A DNA stretch of 64,000 bases from a virus. The translations under genes were made by a program, and so were the position numbers. Positions 7,253-15,800 of this stretch are shown here, piece by piece. Below the pieces are notes generated by a model that searched no databases, was not told where the DNA came from, and worked only from the letters and a program-made list of their open reading frames with translations. The stretch lies in IMG/VR virus record IMGVR_UViG_3300032579_000010, positions 1-64,000 of that record; one strand, written 5' to 3'. Within the stretch, counting starts at the first letter, position 1; each line of letters begins with the position of its first letter.

Positions 7253-8164
7253 ATGAGTTCATTATTTACCAAGGCGACGAAGGCTGAAGCAAAAGCCCGA
7301 ATCGCAGTAACCGGACCTTCGGGTTCAGGCAAGACGTACAGCGCACTGTTGTGGGCTACCGAACTTGCTGACGGCGGAAAGATTGCCGTGATTGACACAG
7401 AGCGTGACAGCGCCAAGTTGTACGCAGACCGCTTTGACTTCGACACTCTCTCAATGAGTGCTCCGTACCACCCAGACCGTCTCGTGGATATCCTCAAGGA
7501 GGCGGAAGACGAAGGCTACGCCGTTGTGGTGATTGACAGCCTTACTCACTTTTGGAATGGTCAGGGCGGAATCCTAGAGATTGTCGAAAACGCTGGCGCT
7601 AAGGGTTCAGGTAACGCCTTCGCAGGTTGGAAGGTAGCAACACCTATCCAGCAACGTATGGTGGACACCATTCTTGCGTTCAACGGACACATCATTACCT
7701 CTATGCGTTCTAAGACTGAGTACTCATTAGAGAAGGGCGATAATGGTCGCCTCTCACCAAAGAAGATTGGTCTTGCACCGCAACAGCGTGACGGTATCGA
7801 ATACGAGTACACGCTTGTACTTGAGATGGACACCGAACACCGCACCATTATTGGCAAGACACGTTGTGAGGCTTTGGCTGACCAAGTGTTCGCACCAAAC
7901 AAGGCGAAGGACGCTGTTGGAACGTTCAAGAACTGGCTCAAGTCAGGCGACCCAATGATTTCTGACACCGAGCGTGACTCTCTTGACGGACGTATTCGTG
8001 CGCTCTCAGCAGAACAGCGCAAGGCTCTCGCTAAGGAGTGGGGCGCAAACGGACTTCCTAAGGTGAATAACCTACCAAAGTCACGCCTCGACGACGCTCT
8101 CGCTCTCGTAGCGGAAATCGCCAACAATGCGGAGCCAAACCTAGACGAGGTTGTACCTTCCTAG
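7253..8164 (+). CDS. Sak4-like AAA_24 recombination ATPase
   Basis: 303 aa from the ATG at 7253, chosen over an in-frame upstream GTG (7178) because a Shine-Dalgarno sequence (AAAGGTG) precedes it and the protein then begins MSSLFTKATKAEAK, as in relatives. Walker A is GPSGSGKT (residues 21-28) and Walker B AVVVIDS (90-96). The short RecA-like core with no further domains fits the AAA_24/Sak4 family of phage single-strand annealing or RecA-core proteins. Role: homologous recombination or replication-fork repair on phage DNA. The Gam-like gene in the same plus-strand cassette supports a recombination function. Confidence 0.8.
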   Translation: MSSLFTKATKAEAKARIAVTGPSGSGKTYSALLWATELADGGKIAVIDTERDSAKLYADRFDFDTLSMSAPYHPDRLVDILKEAEDEGYAVVVIDSLTHFWNGQGGILEIVENAGAKGSGNAFAGWKVATPIQQRMVDTILAFNGHIITSMRSKTEYSLEKGDNGRLSPKKIGLAPQQRDGIEYEYTLVLEMDTEHRTIIGKTRCEALADQVFAPNKAKDAVGTFKNWLKSGDPMISDTERDSLDGRIRALSAEQRKALAKEWGANGLPKVNNLPKSRLDDALALVAEIANNAEPNLDEVVPS

Positions 8165-8203
8165 TTTGACCGCATTGGGGGCTATTTAGCCCATTTGAGC
8201 CTT

Positions 8204-8246
8204 AAAATCCCGTTCTAGTACCGTAACTGGTCTAGGACGGGATTTT
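8204..8246. terminator. bidirectional intrinsic terminator
   Basis: A 15-bp stem, AAAATCCCGTTCTAG paired with CTAGGACGGGATTTT (one G-T wobble), and a 13-base loop. A-tract and T-tract flank both sides, so it can stop transcription in both directions. It lies 40 bases after the stop of the Sak4-like gene and before the next plus-strand gene. Confidence 0.85.
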
Positions 8247-8269
8247 GGCATTTAAGGGGGTGTTTGCAT

Positions 8270-8330
8270 TTGTCACACCAACCTGCTAATCTTACTTTAG
8301 TAGGGTTTAGTAACTGACAAAGGAGAACAA
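8270..8330 (+). promoter_or_regulatory. putative promoter and leader of the 8331 gene
   Basis: Directly after the terminator a TTGTCA box (8270-8275) is followed, 17 bases on, by a weak TACTTT. The leader then has TAGTAGGGTTTAG, the decamer TAGTAACTGA (8308-8317) and a good AGGAG Shine-Dalgarno before a GTG start. The decamer recurs at 8920-8929 before the Gam-like gene. The -10 box is poor, so the promoter call is tentative. Confidence 0.4.
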
Positions 8331-8537
8331 GTGGACATCGAAATCTACGAACTGGTTTCCAAGGCGCTCGGCAACTTGCGCAGTGGCAACCTTGCTGTAT
8401 GCGACGCATTGCTGGTTAATGTAATCAACACGTTTGACGCTCGTATGAGCCACCAGTACGATTTGAGCAACGAAGTGGAAGTATCCGACGACGAAATCAA
8501 CGCAGTATTCGGTAAATCAAAGGTTGAGGCGGACTAA
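8331..8537 (+). CDS. small hypothetical protein (68 aa)
   Basis: GTG start seven bases behind an AGGAG Shine-Dalgarno. The product is acidic and mostly helical (MDIEIYELVSKALGNLRSGN...), with a C-terminal SDDEINAVFGKSKVEAD. No membrane segment or known motif. Its stop overlaps the start of the next gene by one base (TAATG), so the two are translated together. Function unknown. Confidence 0.65.
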   Translation: MDIEIYELVSKALGNLRSGNLAVCDALLVNVINTFDARMSHQYDLSNEVEVSDDEINAVFGKSKVEAD

Positions 8538-8887
8538 TGGGATTGAATGTAAGTTATGACGCTTGGAACGGTTCGTACAGTTCCTTTAACAACTTCCGTA
8601 AGGAGTTGTGTCGTGTTGCTGGTGTTGATTGGGATTCGATTGATGACCGTTACGAGTGGTGTAACTACTTAGGTATGTGGAAAGAAACGCCTAGCGACCC
8701 ACTACTCGTACTGCTCGTTCACTCCGACTGCGACGGATACATTTTCCCTGCGCAGATGGAGCAGTTGGCTAATCGACTTATCGAACTGAAGCCTTTGGTA
8801 GATGAGGATTGGCAAGAGTCCGTACAGGATTTTATTGACGCACTTTGGGCTTCACTCGACGACTCCGTAATAATGACCTTTGGGTGA
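8537..8887 (+). CDS. conserved-type phage protein of unknown function (116 aa)
   Basis: Acidic protein beginning MGLNVSYDAWNGSYSSFNNF, rich in Trp and Tyr. Proteins with this kind of start (G-L-x-V-S-x-x-A-W-x-G-x-Y-S-x-F) occur in many phages and are uncharacterised. The HSDCDGY segment in the middle has a His and two Asp residues that could bind a metal, but this is only a pattern. It is coupled to the 68-aa gene upstream and lies in the recombination cassette. Confidence 0.68.
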   Translation: MGLNVSYDAWNGSYSSFNNFRKELCRVAGVDWDSIDDRYEWCNYLGMWKETPSDPLLVLLVHSDCDGYIFPAQMEQLANRLIELKPLVDEDWQESVQDFIDALWASLDDSVIMTFG

Positions 8888-8947
8888 CGTGTTACACCCC
8901 TCTTGTAGTTTTTTAAATGTAGTAACTGATTAGAAAAGGAAGGCAAA
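8888..8947 (+). promoter_or_regulatory. leader of the Gam-like gene with repeated decamer
   Basis: The 60-base spacer holds an AT-rich stretch (TTTTTTAAATG), the decamer TAGTAACTGA (8920-8929) shared with the leader at 8308-8317, and an AAGGAAGG Shine-Dalgarno before ATG 8948. The repeat in the same position relative to two plus-strand genes suggests a regulator-binding or promoter element of this cassette. Confidence 0.4.
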
Positions 8948-9541
8948 ATGCCAAACGAAGTAACCACCACAGACCCGTTCGACTTAACGTTAGACGAGTA
9001 CCTTGCCTCACAGGGAACGCCTGAGACGTTCACGACTGAGCAAGAGCGATTCACCATCAACACTGAGGACGAGGCTCTTTGGGCTATGCGTCGTCTCGCC
9101 CAAGCACAGCGTCGTATTGACGAGGTGAAGCGTCTGGCTAAGGTCGAACTTGACCGTATCAACGCTTGGGTGGAAACCAACACCGTGGGCAACAAGCGCA
9201 CTGTTGAGTTCTACGAGACTGCTTTGTCCGACTACTTGGTTGCCGTTCGTGAGAACAGTGCTGATGGTCGCAAGTCGCTCGACTTCCCTGACGGTGTTGT
9301 ATCTAGCCGTATCTCGCCTAGCAAGGTTGAGGTCGCTGACATTGACGCTTTCTTGGCGTGGGCTGAGAGCAACAACCACTCTGATTGGGTTCGTGTCAAG
9401 CGTGAGGCTGACGTATCCACTATCAAGAAGGTCGTGGACTTCGCTGGTGATTCCGTCGTAGACCCGATTACTGGAACCACCGTTGCTGGACTCAATCACG
9501 TTGAGGGTGGTATCTCGGTATCGGTGAAGGTCACTGACTAA
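8948..9541 (+). CDS. Gam-like host-nuclease inhibitor / DNA end-binding protein
   Basis: 197 aa, close in length and plan to the Mu Gam family. A long helical segment (residues about 40-90, AQAQRRIDEVKRLAKVELDR) is followed by the family's conserved beta part: GRKSLDFPDGVVSSRISPSKVE and then DIDAFLAWAESNN. Gam proteins bind double-strand ends and shield linear phage DNA from RecBCD/AddAB-type nucleases. Together with the Sak4-like gene it makes a recombination and end-protection cassette. The gene has its own strong Shine-Dalgarno and ends just before a strong terminator. Confidence 0.82.
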   Translation: MPNEVTTTDPFDLTLDEYLASQGTPETFTTEQERFTINTEDEALWAMRRLAQAQRRIDEVKRLAKVELDRINAWVETNTVGNKRTVEFYETALSDYLVAVRENSADGRKSLDFPDGVVSSRISPSKVEVADIDAFLAWAESNNHSDWVRVKREADVSTIKKVVDFAGDSVVDPITGTTVAGLNHVEGGISVSVKVTD

Positions 9542-9553
9542 CCTCACCGAATG

Positions 9554-9600
9554 ACAAAAGCCCCTATGCGAGGAACTAATCCTTACATAGGGGCTTTTGT
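9554..9600. terminator. bidirectional intrinsic terminator between convergent genes
   Basis: A perfect 15-bp stem, ACAAAAGCCCCTATG / CATAGGGGCTTTTGT, with a 17-base loop. It follows the Gam-like stop on the plus strand and the 67-aa gene on the minus strand, so it ends both transcription units: the recombination cassette and the whole late operon. Confidence 0.9.
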
Positions 9601-9609
9601 TGTTAGAAC

Positions 9610-9813
9610 TTAGAGAGACTTAACTTCAGCCTCAACAGCAGTCTCGGCAACCTTCTCGACCTCTGGTGCGAGTTTGGTTTCCTCTGCCTTTGCGTCGGCT
9701 TCGACGACTGGCTTTTCCTTGGCTACTTCAGACTTAACGTCGGTTTCTGCGACCTTGTCTTCCTTGTGGAAAATGCCTTCGATTGCTTCTTCTGCCTTTT
9801 CAAAAATACCCAT
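9610..9813 (-). CDS. small acidic Ala/Glu/Lys/Val-rich protein (67 aa)
   Basis: The N-terminus MGIFEKAEEAIEGIFHKED is an amphipathic helix. The rest repeats short AE(T/V)xVK/AE units (for example VAETDVKSEVAKEKP and VAETAVEAEVKSL). It is almost certainly helical or disordered and has no recognisable domain. It is the last gene of the late minus-strand unit, after the putative holin. A membrane-surface or lysis-timing role is possible but not shown. Confidence 0.6.
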   Translation of the reverse strand: MGIFEKAEEAIEGIFHKEDKVAETDVKSEVAKEKPVVEADAKAEETKLAPEVEKVAETAVEAEVKSL

Positions 9814-9829
9814 TGGGCACCTTCACTTT

Positions 9830-10183
9830 CTATTGATTGTTTTGGTCTCGTTGAATGATTTGTGTTTGGTTTGTGTCCAAACGTTCACCTGCCGACAACG
9901 CTCGTGGCAAGTCTTTTTCGGCTAGGGAGCGGTGCCAACCTAAGTGGCGCTCAACCTTGTCCTCGATGCTGTCAAAACGTAAATCCATACGGGCGAAGTT
10001 TGCGTCAATGCGGTCAAACTTTGCGTCTAGTCGCTCAAAGTGAGCATCCTCTTTACCCTCTACCTGCTTTGCTTCTTTGCGTCCTTGGTGGGCTGAATAC
10101 CACGCTGAGGTAGCGGCGAGTGTTGCAGGCACGGCGGTAATACACGCCGCAATGATGTATGGGTATTGAGTCGCACCTGCCAT
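9830..10183 (-). CDS. membrane protein with coiled coil, putative holin
   Basis: 117 aa. One N-terminal transmembrane segment (residues about 8-28, YIIAACITAVPATLAATSAW) is followed by a basic patch and then a regular heptad coiled coil (LDAKFDR, IDANFAR, MDLRFDS, IEDKVER; residues about 52-79) and a polar tail. This plan is shared by DUF2746-type holin candidates of actinophages. The position at the end of the tail module also fits lysis. A single helix and no adjacent endolysin leave the call tentative; a virion or membrane-tether protein is the alternative. Confidence 0.55.
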   Translation of the reverse strand: MAGATQYPYIIAACITAVPATLAATSAWYSAHQGRKEAKQVEGKEDAHFERLDAKFDRIDANFARMDLRFDSIEDKVERHLGWHRSLAEKDLPRALSAGERLDTNQTQIIQRDQNNQ

Positions 10184-10217
10184 ACCCAGATTTTAGACCA
10201 CGGTTGGCGAAATCTTG

Positions 10218-11153
10218 TTACGTCGCAGGACCTTCGTTGTAGACCGTGAGAGTGGTTGGTGTTTTCTTTGACGTAGACGTTTTTGGAAATGGATTAGTCG
10301 GTGCGAACTGAATGTTCCACGTCACATTTTCCGTTGTGTTGCTTGGTGTGTTGTACCCAGTTTCTAAACCGACATACCAAGTGAAGTCAGAGTTAGTAAA
10401 CATCTTCTTCCAATCACCTGCTTGAGCGGTTGGCTCACTAAGCGACCATACGATAGAACCCGATACCGTGTAATACCCCTGTGTAGGAATAGAAATCTGG
10501 CTAACAGGCGTATAGACCGTCTCATTCTGCGTGACTGTGGTTGTTTGTAGCGTGTCAGGTGGGGCAAATACGCCAATAGAAAAGTATCCGTCGCTTGACG
10601 GTGTTCCAGTAACAAGAATCGTCGTGCTGATTTCTATTTTGTAGAACTGGTTGGGCAATACTTCGCACGAGATGTTCATTGACGCACCAGTGCCACTCGT
10701 CGGAACAAGTGGCAAGTCTGAGCGAGAGATAGGCGTGGTGAATAGGTGAGAGTCTTGCCAAACCTTGCGACCTAACAAGTGTGAGTGAGCGCCCTGACCA
10801 CCGTTACCCGTGGTCGTCGTTGTTACGCCATTGTTGGTGATTGTCGAGCCGTTGGTCGCAGGCGTATTTCCAGCGATGGCGCTTTGGACAATAGCGTCAG
10901 TACCCGAAAGGTTCACCCAAACAGTGTCATTGAGTTTTGGCGTGTAACTAGATACATACGCTACGCCGTGCAGTGGTGAATCATCGCCAGACAACTGAAT
11001 ACTCAGTAGCGGACCGCCAGAACCAGAACCTTCGTAGTTTGGGTCAAATCCAATCACCTGCGCCATACGCATTGACTCAGACGGCTGAGGGTCAAACTGA
11101 CCACCGTTAGCAATCGAGTTGGTTAGTTGTACAAAGTCAACGGGCTTAGCCAT
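10218..11153 (-). CDS. minor tail / baseplate protein
   Basis: 311 aa. The N-terminal domain (MAKPVDFVQLTNSIANGG ... LLSIQLSGDD...) looks like an OB-type beta barrel of the kind found in tail-tip proteins. A Ser/Thr/Gly/Asn linker (residues about 95-125, GSTITNNGVTTTTTGNGGQGAHSH) joins it to a C-terminal beta-rich domain of about 180 residues. It starts on the stop of the hub-like gene (TAATG overlap at 11153), so the two are translated together. It probably closes or decorates the tail tip. No enzymatic motif is seen. Confidence 0.6.
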   Translation of the reverse strand: MAKPVDFVQLTNSIANGGQFDPQPSESMRMAQVIGFDPNYEGSGSGGPLLSIQLSGDDSPLHGVAYVSSYTPKLNDTVWVNLSGTDAIVQSAIAGNTPATNGSTITNNGVTTTTTGNGGQGAHSHLLGRKVWQDSHLFTTPISRSDLPLVPTSGTGASMNISCEVLPNQFYKIEISTTILVTGTPSSDGYFSIGVFAPPDTLQTTTVTQNETVYTPVSQISIPTQGYYTVSGSIVWSLSEPTAQAGDWKKMFTNSDFTWYVGLETGYNTPSNTTENVTWNIQFAPTNPFPKTSTSKKTPTTLTVYNEGPAT

Positions 11154-12886
11154 TAGACACCGTCGTATGCGGCGCTACGGATAGCGTCTTGCTTGGTTCC
11201 AGTGCGACGTGAGCGAGCCGTGAACTGTTGTGGTGAAGTAATGTCCAACGGCGTAACAATCTTGTCGAGATACACGGGGACAGAACCGTCCGTGGGAATC
11301 GTCGGGTCGAGAAGTGCCGTCCCCTTGCGGTAGTCCAACTTGGGCGTAAATGGCTTGACGTAGATTACAGTATCGCCAACCTTGGCTTGAGCGGTAACAA
11401 TAACTTGGTCTTTGCCAGCGTCAGAGAAAATCACGAGGGCATCGCCAACGTCAGCCACAATCGTTTTTCCAGCAACCGACGTTGTAAGAGGTGCGACCTT
11501 GAGACTTGAGATTGTATTGCGACCCGTGTTGCCGTTCAGCGAGCCAATCACGGCTTGGTTATCAAAAACACCAACACGCTGACGGCGAAGTAACACAACC
11601 ATGTCAGCGTCGAGGGCTGGGTTGGTTACGCCTTCAAACGTTGTTGCGTCGTCGCCACCAACAAACCAGTTGAGGTAGGTGTCGGCGGCGCTTTGTACCA
11701 TTGCCTGCGTCGTCAGTTTCTTGCGACCCGGCTCGTAGCCCACCATACGTCCATACGAACCAAGGTAGTAAGTAGGCGAGTTGGGGTCATCATCAACGGC
11801 AACGGCTCGCAACGGTGTCTTAGAACCAGTGTTTTCACCAGTGGCAATGACGTAGTTGGCAGCCTTTGTATCGCTGAGTTTGCGACTGATTTGCGTCAGA
11901 AGACCACCTTGACCGTCACGAAACTGCCAAACAGGGTTCATGCTGTTGGGGTCAGGAACTTTGCGCAAGGTGAAGCGACCACGCTGGTCAATGTACAACA
12001 TACAGTTCACCGCCGAGGCGAGGGCAGAGATTTGCGTCCAAGGTGATTGCGACTGTGACGACGTAACGTTGGTTGCGCCCATAATGATTGGCGAAGTAAT
12101 CAGTGCGTCCTTTAGACCTTCAGCGAAGTTAAATACTGGTGCACCGAATACGGCGTGACCAACGGGCCAGCGATTGTTGATTAGGTCTTTAATCGCCTCT
12201 TCATACGTCGAGGCAACATAGGTCTGTTCTGCGGTGGTGTCAGACTTTGCCAATGGCACGGTGTATTGGGTTTTCCAAACTGTTACGGGGCTAGTCCAAG
12301 CGTTACGGGCGATGTTCACGGACAGGTCGGCACCAGAGACGGTGATTGAAAACTGCCCGTCTGTTTGCTCGTCAACATCTACTTCGTTGATACGAAAAAC
12401 GCCTAGCGGTACAAGTTCGTAGGGTGGGTTTTCGGCTAGAGCGATTGCCCACGGCGGAACGTCAGGCGAGGACTTTTCAGTAAGGTTGTCAAAGCGAAGC
12501 AAGTAATCGGGGATGTTTGCTTCCGCTTCCCATAGTTGCCGTGGGATTCGGTCAATGTCCCAAATAACACCACGGTAAATAAAGCAGTGCTGACCATAAA
12601 TGTTGAGCGGACCGTAATCGTTCGTAGGTGCCGACGTATCAGAAACGCCGTCAGTGGAGTAGACGATTTCAGTATTGGTTACAAACGAAAACGAACGGCG
12701 GAAGTCAACGGAAGTGTTGTCCACCGTGACGGTGCCAGATGTCACAGGAATGTTGTACGTCACGCCCTTAGGTGTGAGGGTTTTCACTACAACGATTGGG
12801 CGGTGCGAACTTTGTAGCGAAAACGCCATACGCTCGCTAATGCCCAAAGCATCTGCGGAACTTGCGATGGTAGGTGGTAAAGGCAT
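11153..12886 (-). CDS. DUF5047-like tail hub protein
   Basis: 577 aa. It resembles the DUF5047 minor tail proteins of actinophages. It has an N-terminal beta domain (residues 1-180), a helical motif with TYEEAIKDLINNRWPVG, then PWTQISALASAVNCMLYIDQRGRF, a typical hub segment in which a short helix precedes a hairpin describing a default value. The C-terminal part (DVGDALVIFSD ... VGDTVIYVKPF) is another beta barrel. Such proteins form the trimeric hub below the tail tube. Neighbours on both sides are tail-tip proteins, and starts and stops overlap by single bases. Confidence 0.7.
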   Translation of the reverse strand: MPLPPTIASSADALGISERMAFSLQSSHRPIVVVKTLTPKGVTYNIPVTSGTVTVDNTSVDFRRSFSFVTNTEIVYSTDGVSDTSAPTNDYGPLNIYGQHCFIYRGVIWDIDRIPRQLWEAEANIPDYLLRFDNLTEKSSPDVPPWAIALAENPPYELVPLGVFRINEVDVDEQTDGQFSITVSGADLSVNIARNAWTSPVTVWKTQYTVPLAKSDTTAEQTYVASTYEEAIKDLINNRWPVGHAVFGAPVFNFAEGLKDALITSPIIMGATNVTSSQSQSPWTQISALASAVNCMLYIDQRGRFTLRKVPDPNSMNPVWQFRDGQGGLLTQISRKLSDTKAANYVIATGENTGSKTPLRAVAVDDDPNSPTYYLGSYGRMVGYEPGRKKLTTQAMVQSAADTYLNWFVGGDDATTFEGVTNPALDADMVVLLRRQRVGVFDNQAVIGSLNGNTGRNTISSLKVAPLTTSVAGKTIVADVGDALVIFSDAGKDQVIVTAQAKVGDTVIYVKPFTPKLDYRKGTALLDPTIPTDGSVPVYLDKIVTPLDITSPQQFTARSRRTGTKQDAIRSAAYDGV

Positions 12887-15800
12887 TACTTCTGACCGTA
12901 CATGAAACCAAAGTTTGGCGGTGCCGCCTCGACGTAGGTGATTGAGAGGGAACGATACGGCTTTCCAGAAGCGGCTTGGTGGGTCGCCGTAATGTCTTGG
13001 CTCACAAAGATGTAGCGACGCTCGGACTCAACGGGGTCAATCAGAACCAGCGTTTCACCAAGGTTGAGCATATCTATGAAGTTCTGCCAGTTGTCCTCGT
13101 CCGTCCAAACAATCGTAATCGTTGCGTCACGCCCCTGAACAACACCAGCAATCGTAAGTGGTCGGCTGGCTCCCATTGGGTAGAACACGCCAACAGGGTG
13201 CTTTTGCGTTTCTTGAATACCGTTTTGTACGAGAACAGGGAATCGCAAGGATTCGTTCGACGTACTTGATAGCCACCACGATTGGTTTTCTACAATAGGT
13301 GCTTGCGCAGGTGGTGAAGTAACGCCATTGACGACAATGCTATTGCTTGAAGCGTCAATGTACGATGAGTTAGCGGTGACACGGTAGAAGGCGACGGTAT
13401 TGGGGATTACGTCATAGTCGGTGATTGAAGCCATACCCGAACTGTCTGGTGTTAGTTGCGAACCGTTCCATACAGGGTTCCACGTCACACCAAAGTCCTC
13501 GCTCTTTTCGAGTGAGTAGTAGTACGAGCGCCCAGAGGTGTTGGTGTAGCCAGCACGGTTCCAGTTAAATACCGCCACTGGTGTTCCCTGCTTCTGAGCG
13601 TAGGCAAATGATTGCGTAATGCTGGTTGTGAAGGCATTAACTTGCGTACCGCTTTGGTAGTTGTATTTCAGTGGCGTTTGCAGAACCACGTTGTTGCTGC
13701 CGTCCCACGACGGGTCAATCAAAACAGTTTCAGTGGTGTCAGTGCCAGTAAAGACTGTGCTCGACTCCTTTTTGAGTTGTGCTGTGGTTAGACCGTTGTA
13801 AGTCTTGGTCTGACTTAGCGATTGCTCCAGTTGTTGCGACGCTTCGTTGATTTCCTGCATTTCACCTGTGTACATAGCCTGTCGTATGTCAAGGTTGGTT
13901 TGTGTTGTTGAAGGCAGGCTGACATAAACGTTCAGTACCAGTTTGCTGTTGATTGACAATCCCTCAACGCTGTCAAGCAACAGTGACGTAGTTCCTGCGC
14001 TTGCTGATGCGCTAAGAACGGTGTCAAGGATTGGGTCGCCACCGCCTTGGTGAAGTTCGTAAGAGCCATTGTCGTTGGTGGGGTCAAACAAGAAAATAGT
14101 TCCAGCGCCCTCAGTTGGCGTAGAGGGTGGCAATACAAACGCACGGTCAGGTGAAGGCGTATTGAGTTCAGGAATAGGCGACTGAAGGGTCGGTAGAGTC
14201 GTGCTCAACACAGTGAAGCCTTCGTACAAGTCTGGGGTTAGTGCTTTCACCATTGGGTTGGAAATACCGTAGACACTGTTAGCGGAAACGCCTTCGAGCA
14301 AGATACGAGGACAAGCGTATGAAGCGCCTAGAGTCATTGTGTCTGCCGTGAGGGTTGGCGTACCACTGGTGATACGCACTGGCACGGTTGTTTCTCCAGC
14401 CTTAACAGGAGCAGTCGTTACGGCGGTAACGCCACTGCCCATTGTGATTTCAGTACCAGCAACCAGCGCAGTTGTGATGCCAGTGCCGAGGGTGTACGCA
14501 GAGCCAGTACTCATAGGAGCGTTGGTGTGGTCGTACAAGAGGTTAGAAACAAGCGTCAGGGTGTTACCGCTAACCGAGGAAACTTGCACCAGTTCCGAAA
14601 CTGGGTACTGGTCAAGTTCAATAAGCGTTCCACTGGTGATTGAAGTAAAGGTGCTTGAGTTAAGTACCAGTTGATTTGAGCCAGAAGAACCCGTGCCCTG
14701 TAGAAGGTTGTTGGTCGTTGTGACGGAGTAGAAGTTGGCACCCGTGGCGACTGTGCTGATAGGCGACTTGGCGACCATAGCAACGGGCTTCCACGATTTA
14801 CTGCCGCCAGCAGAACCAATCACCACGCCGGGGATAGGGTTGTGCCGTGTGGGGTTACTGAGGCTTCGTGTGCCGTCGTCTGTCTGAATCCAGTTACCAA
14901 ACTGGTCGTACCAGTCGAGGAACAACTTGACAGTTGGTGAAGCCGAACCAGCGACAACTGTTGCCCAAGCGGCAAAACCGTAAGTAAGTCCAGCATTGAC
15001 TGGCACGGTGTTCGCCTGAGCGTTCCACGACGAAGTTGAAGAGAACCAGCCGTTATTGGTAATACTGATTTCAGCATTACCGCTTTGAGTGGTCTTCATA
15101 ACTAAGGCGTGTGTTTGCTTGGCTGGTTTGGTTGTCGTTGAGCCAGATAACTCGCCACCAAAGTAAGGCGGATAGAAAACAGAAACCGAGGCGTGACCTA
15201 GCGGATAGTTAGCGTCGGGGATAAACGGAACCACTGGGATTTTGGTTGCGCCAGCCTTGATAATGAGTGACGAGGAAGGAATCAGCGTAAGGGTAAGACC
15301 GCCGTACTGTTGTCCTGAACCCGTGCCGTCGGGGTTTAGACCTTCGTAGGCAGGGGTAATGATGTTGCCGTTGGTCAAGATAACAGTAAAGGTTGTTTGA
15401 CCGTTTGGCAATACTGACGAAGCCGTGTTGGAACTAATGGTTGCGCCCAGAGGAACACCAATGGCATCAACTTGGTAGTTGACGTATTGGTTGGCGGTAA
15501 CCGTTGGGAGATTGGTGCCAGTGATTTGTAGCGCATTGAGGGGAAGGTAAATCAAATCAGCACTTGCGCCCGGTGTCCACGACGTGTTTGAGTTTTGGTT
15601 GCCAATGGCATAAACAGGCGTTGAACCATCGCCTGACGAGAAGGTGATTGGTTGGGCGCTAGCAGGGTCAAAACCAACAACGAAGTCTTGCGTAGCATTG
15701 ACGCTGTTGTACCCGACAATCTCAACCTTTGGCGTGAGGGTGCCTGTCGCAGAGGACGACGATGCGCTGGTGCCAGCAGTGTTGAGTGCGCTAGCGGTGG

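Noticed and set aside
7561-9547. Long minus-strand frames opposite the Sak4-like and Gam-like genes
   Set aside because: They are shadows of well-supported plus-strand genes; their products are Ser/Arg-rich and fit no family.
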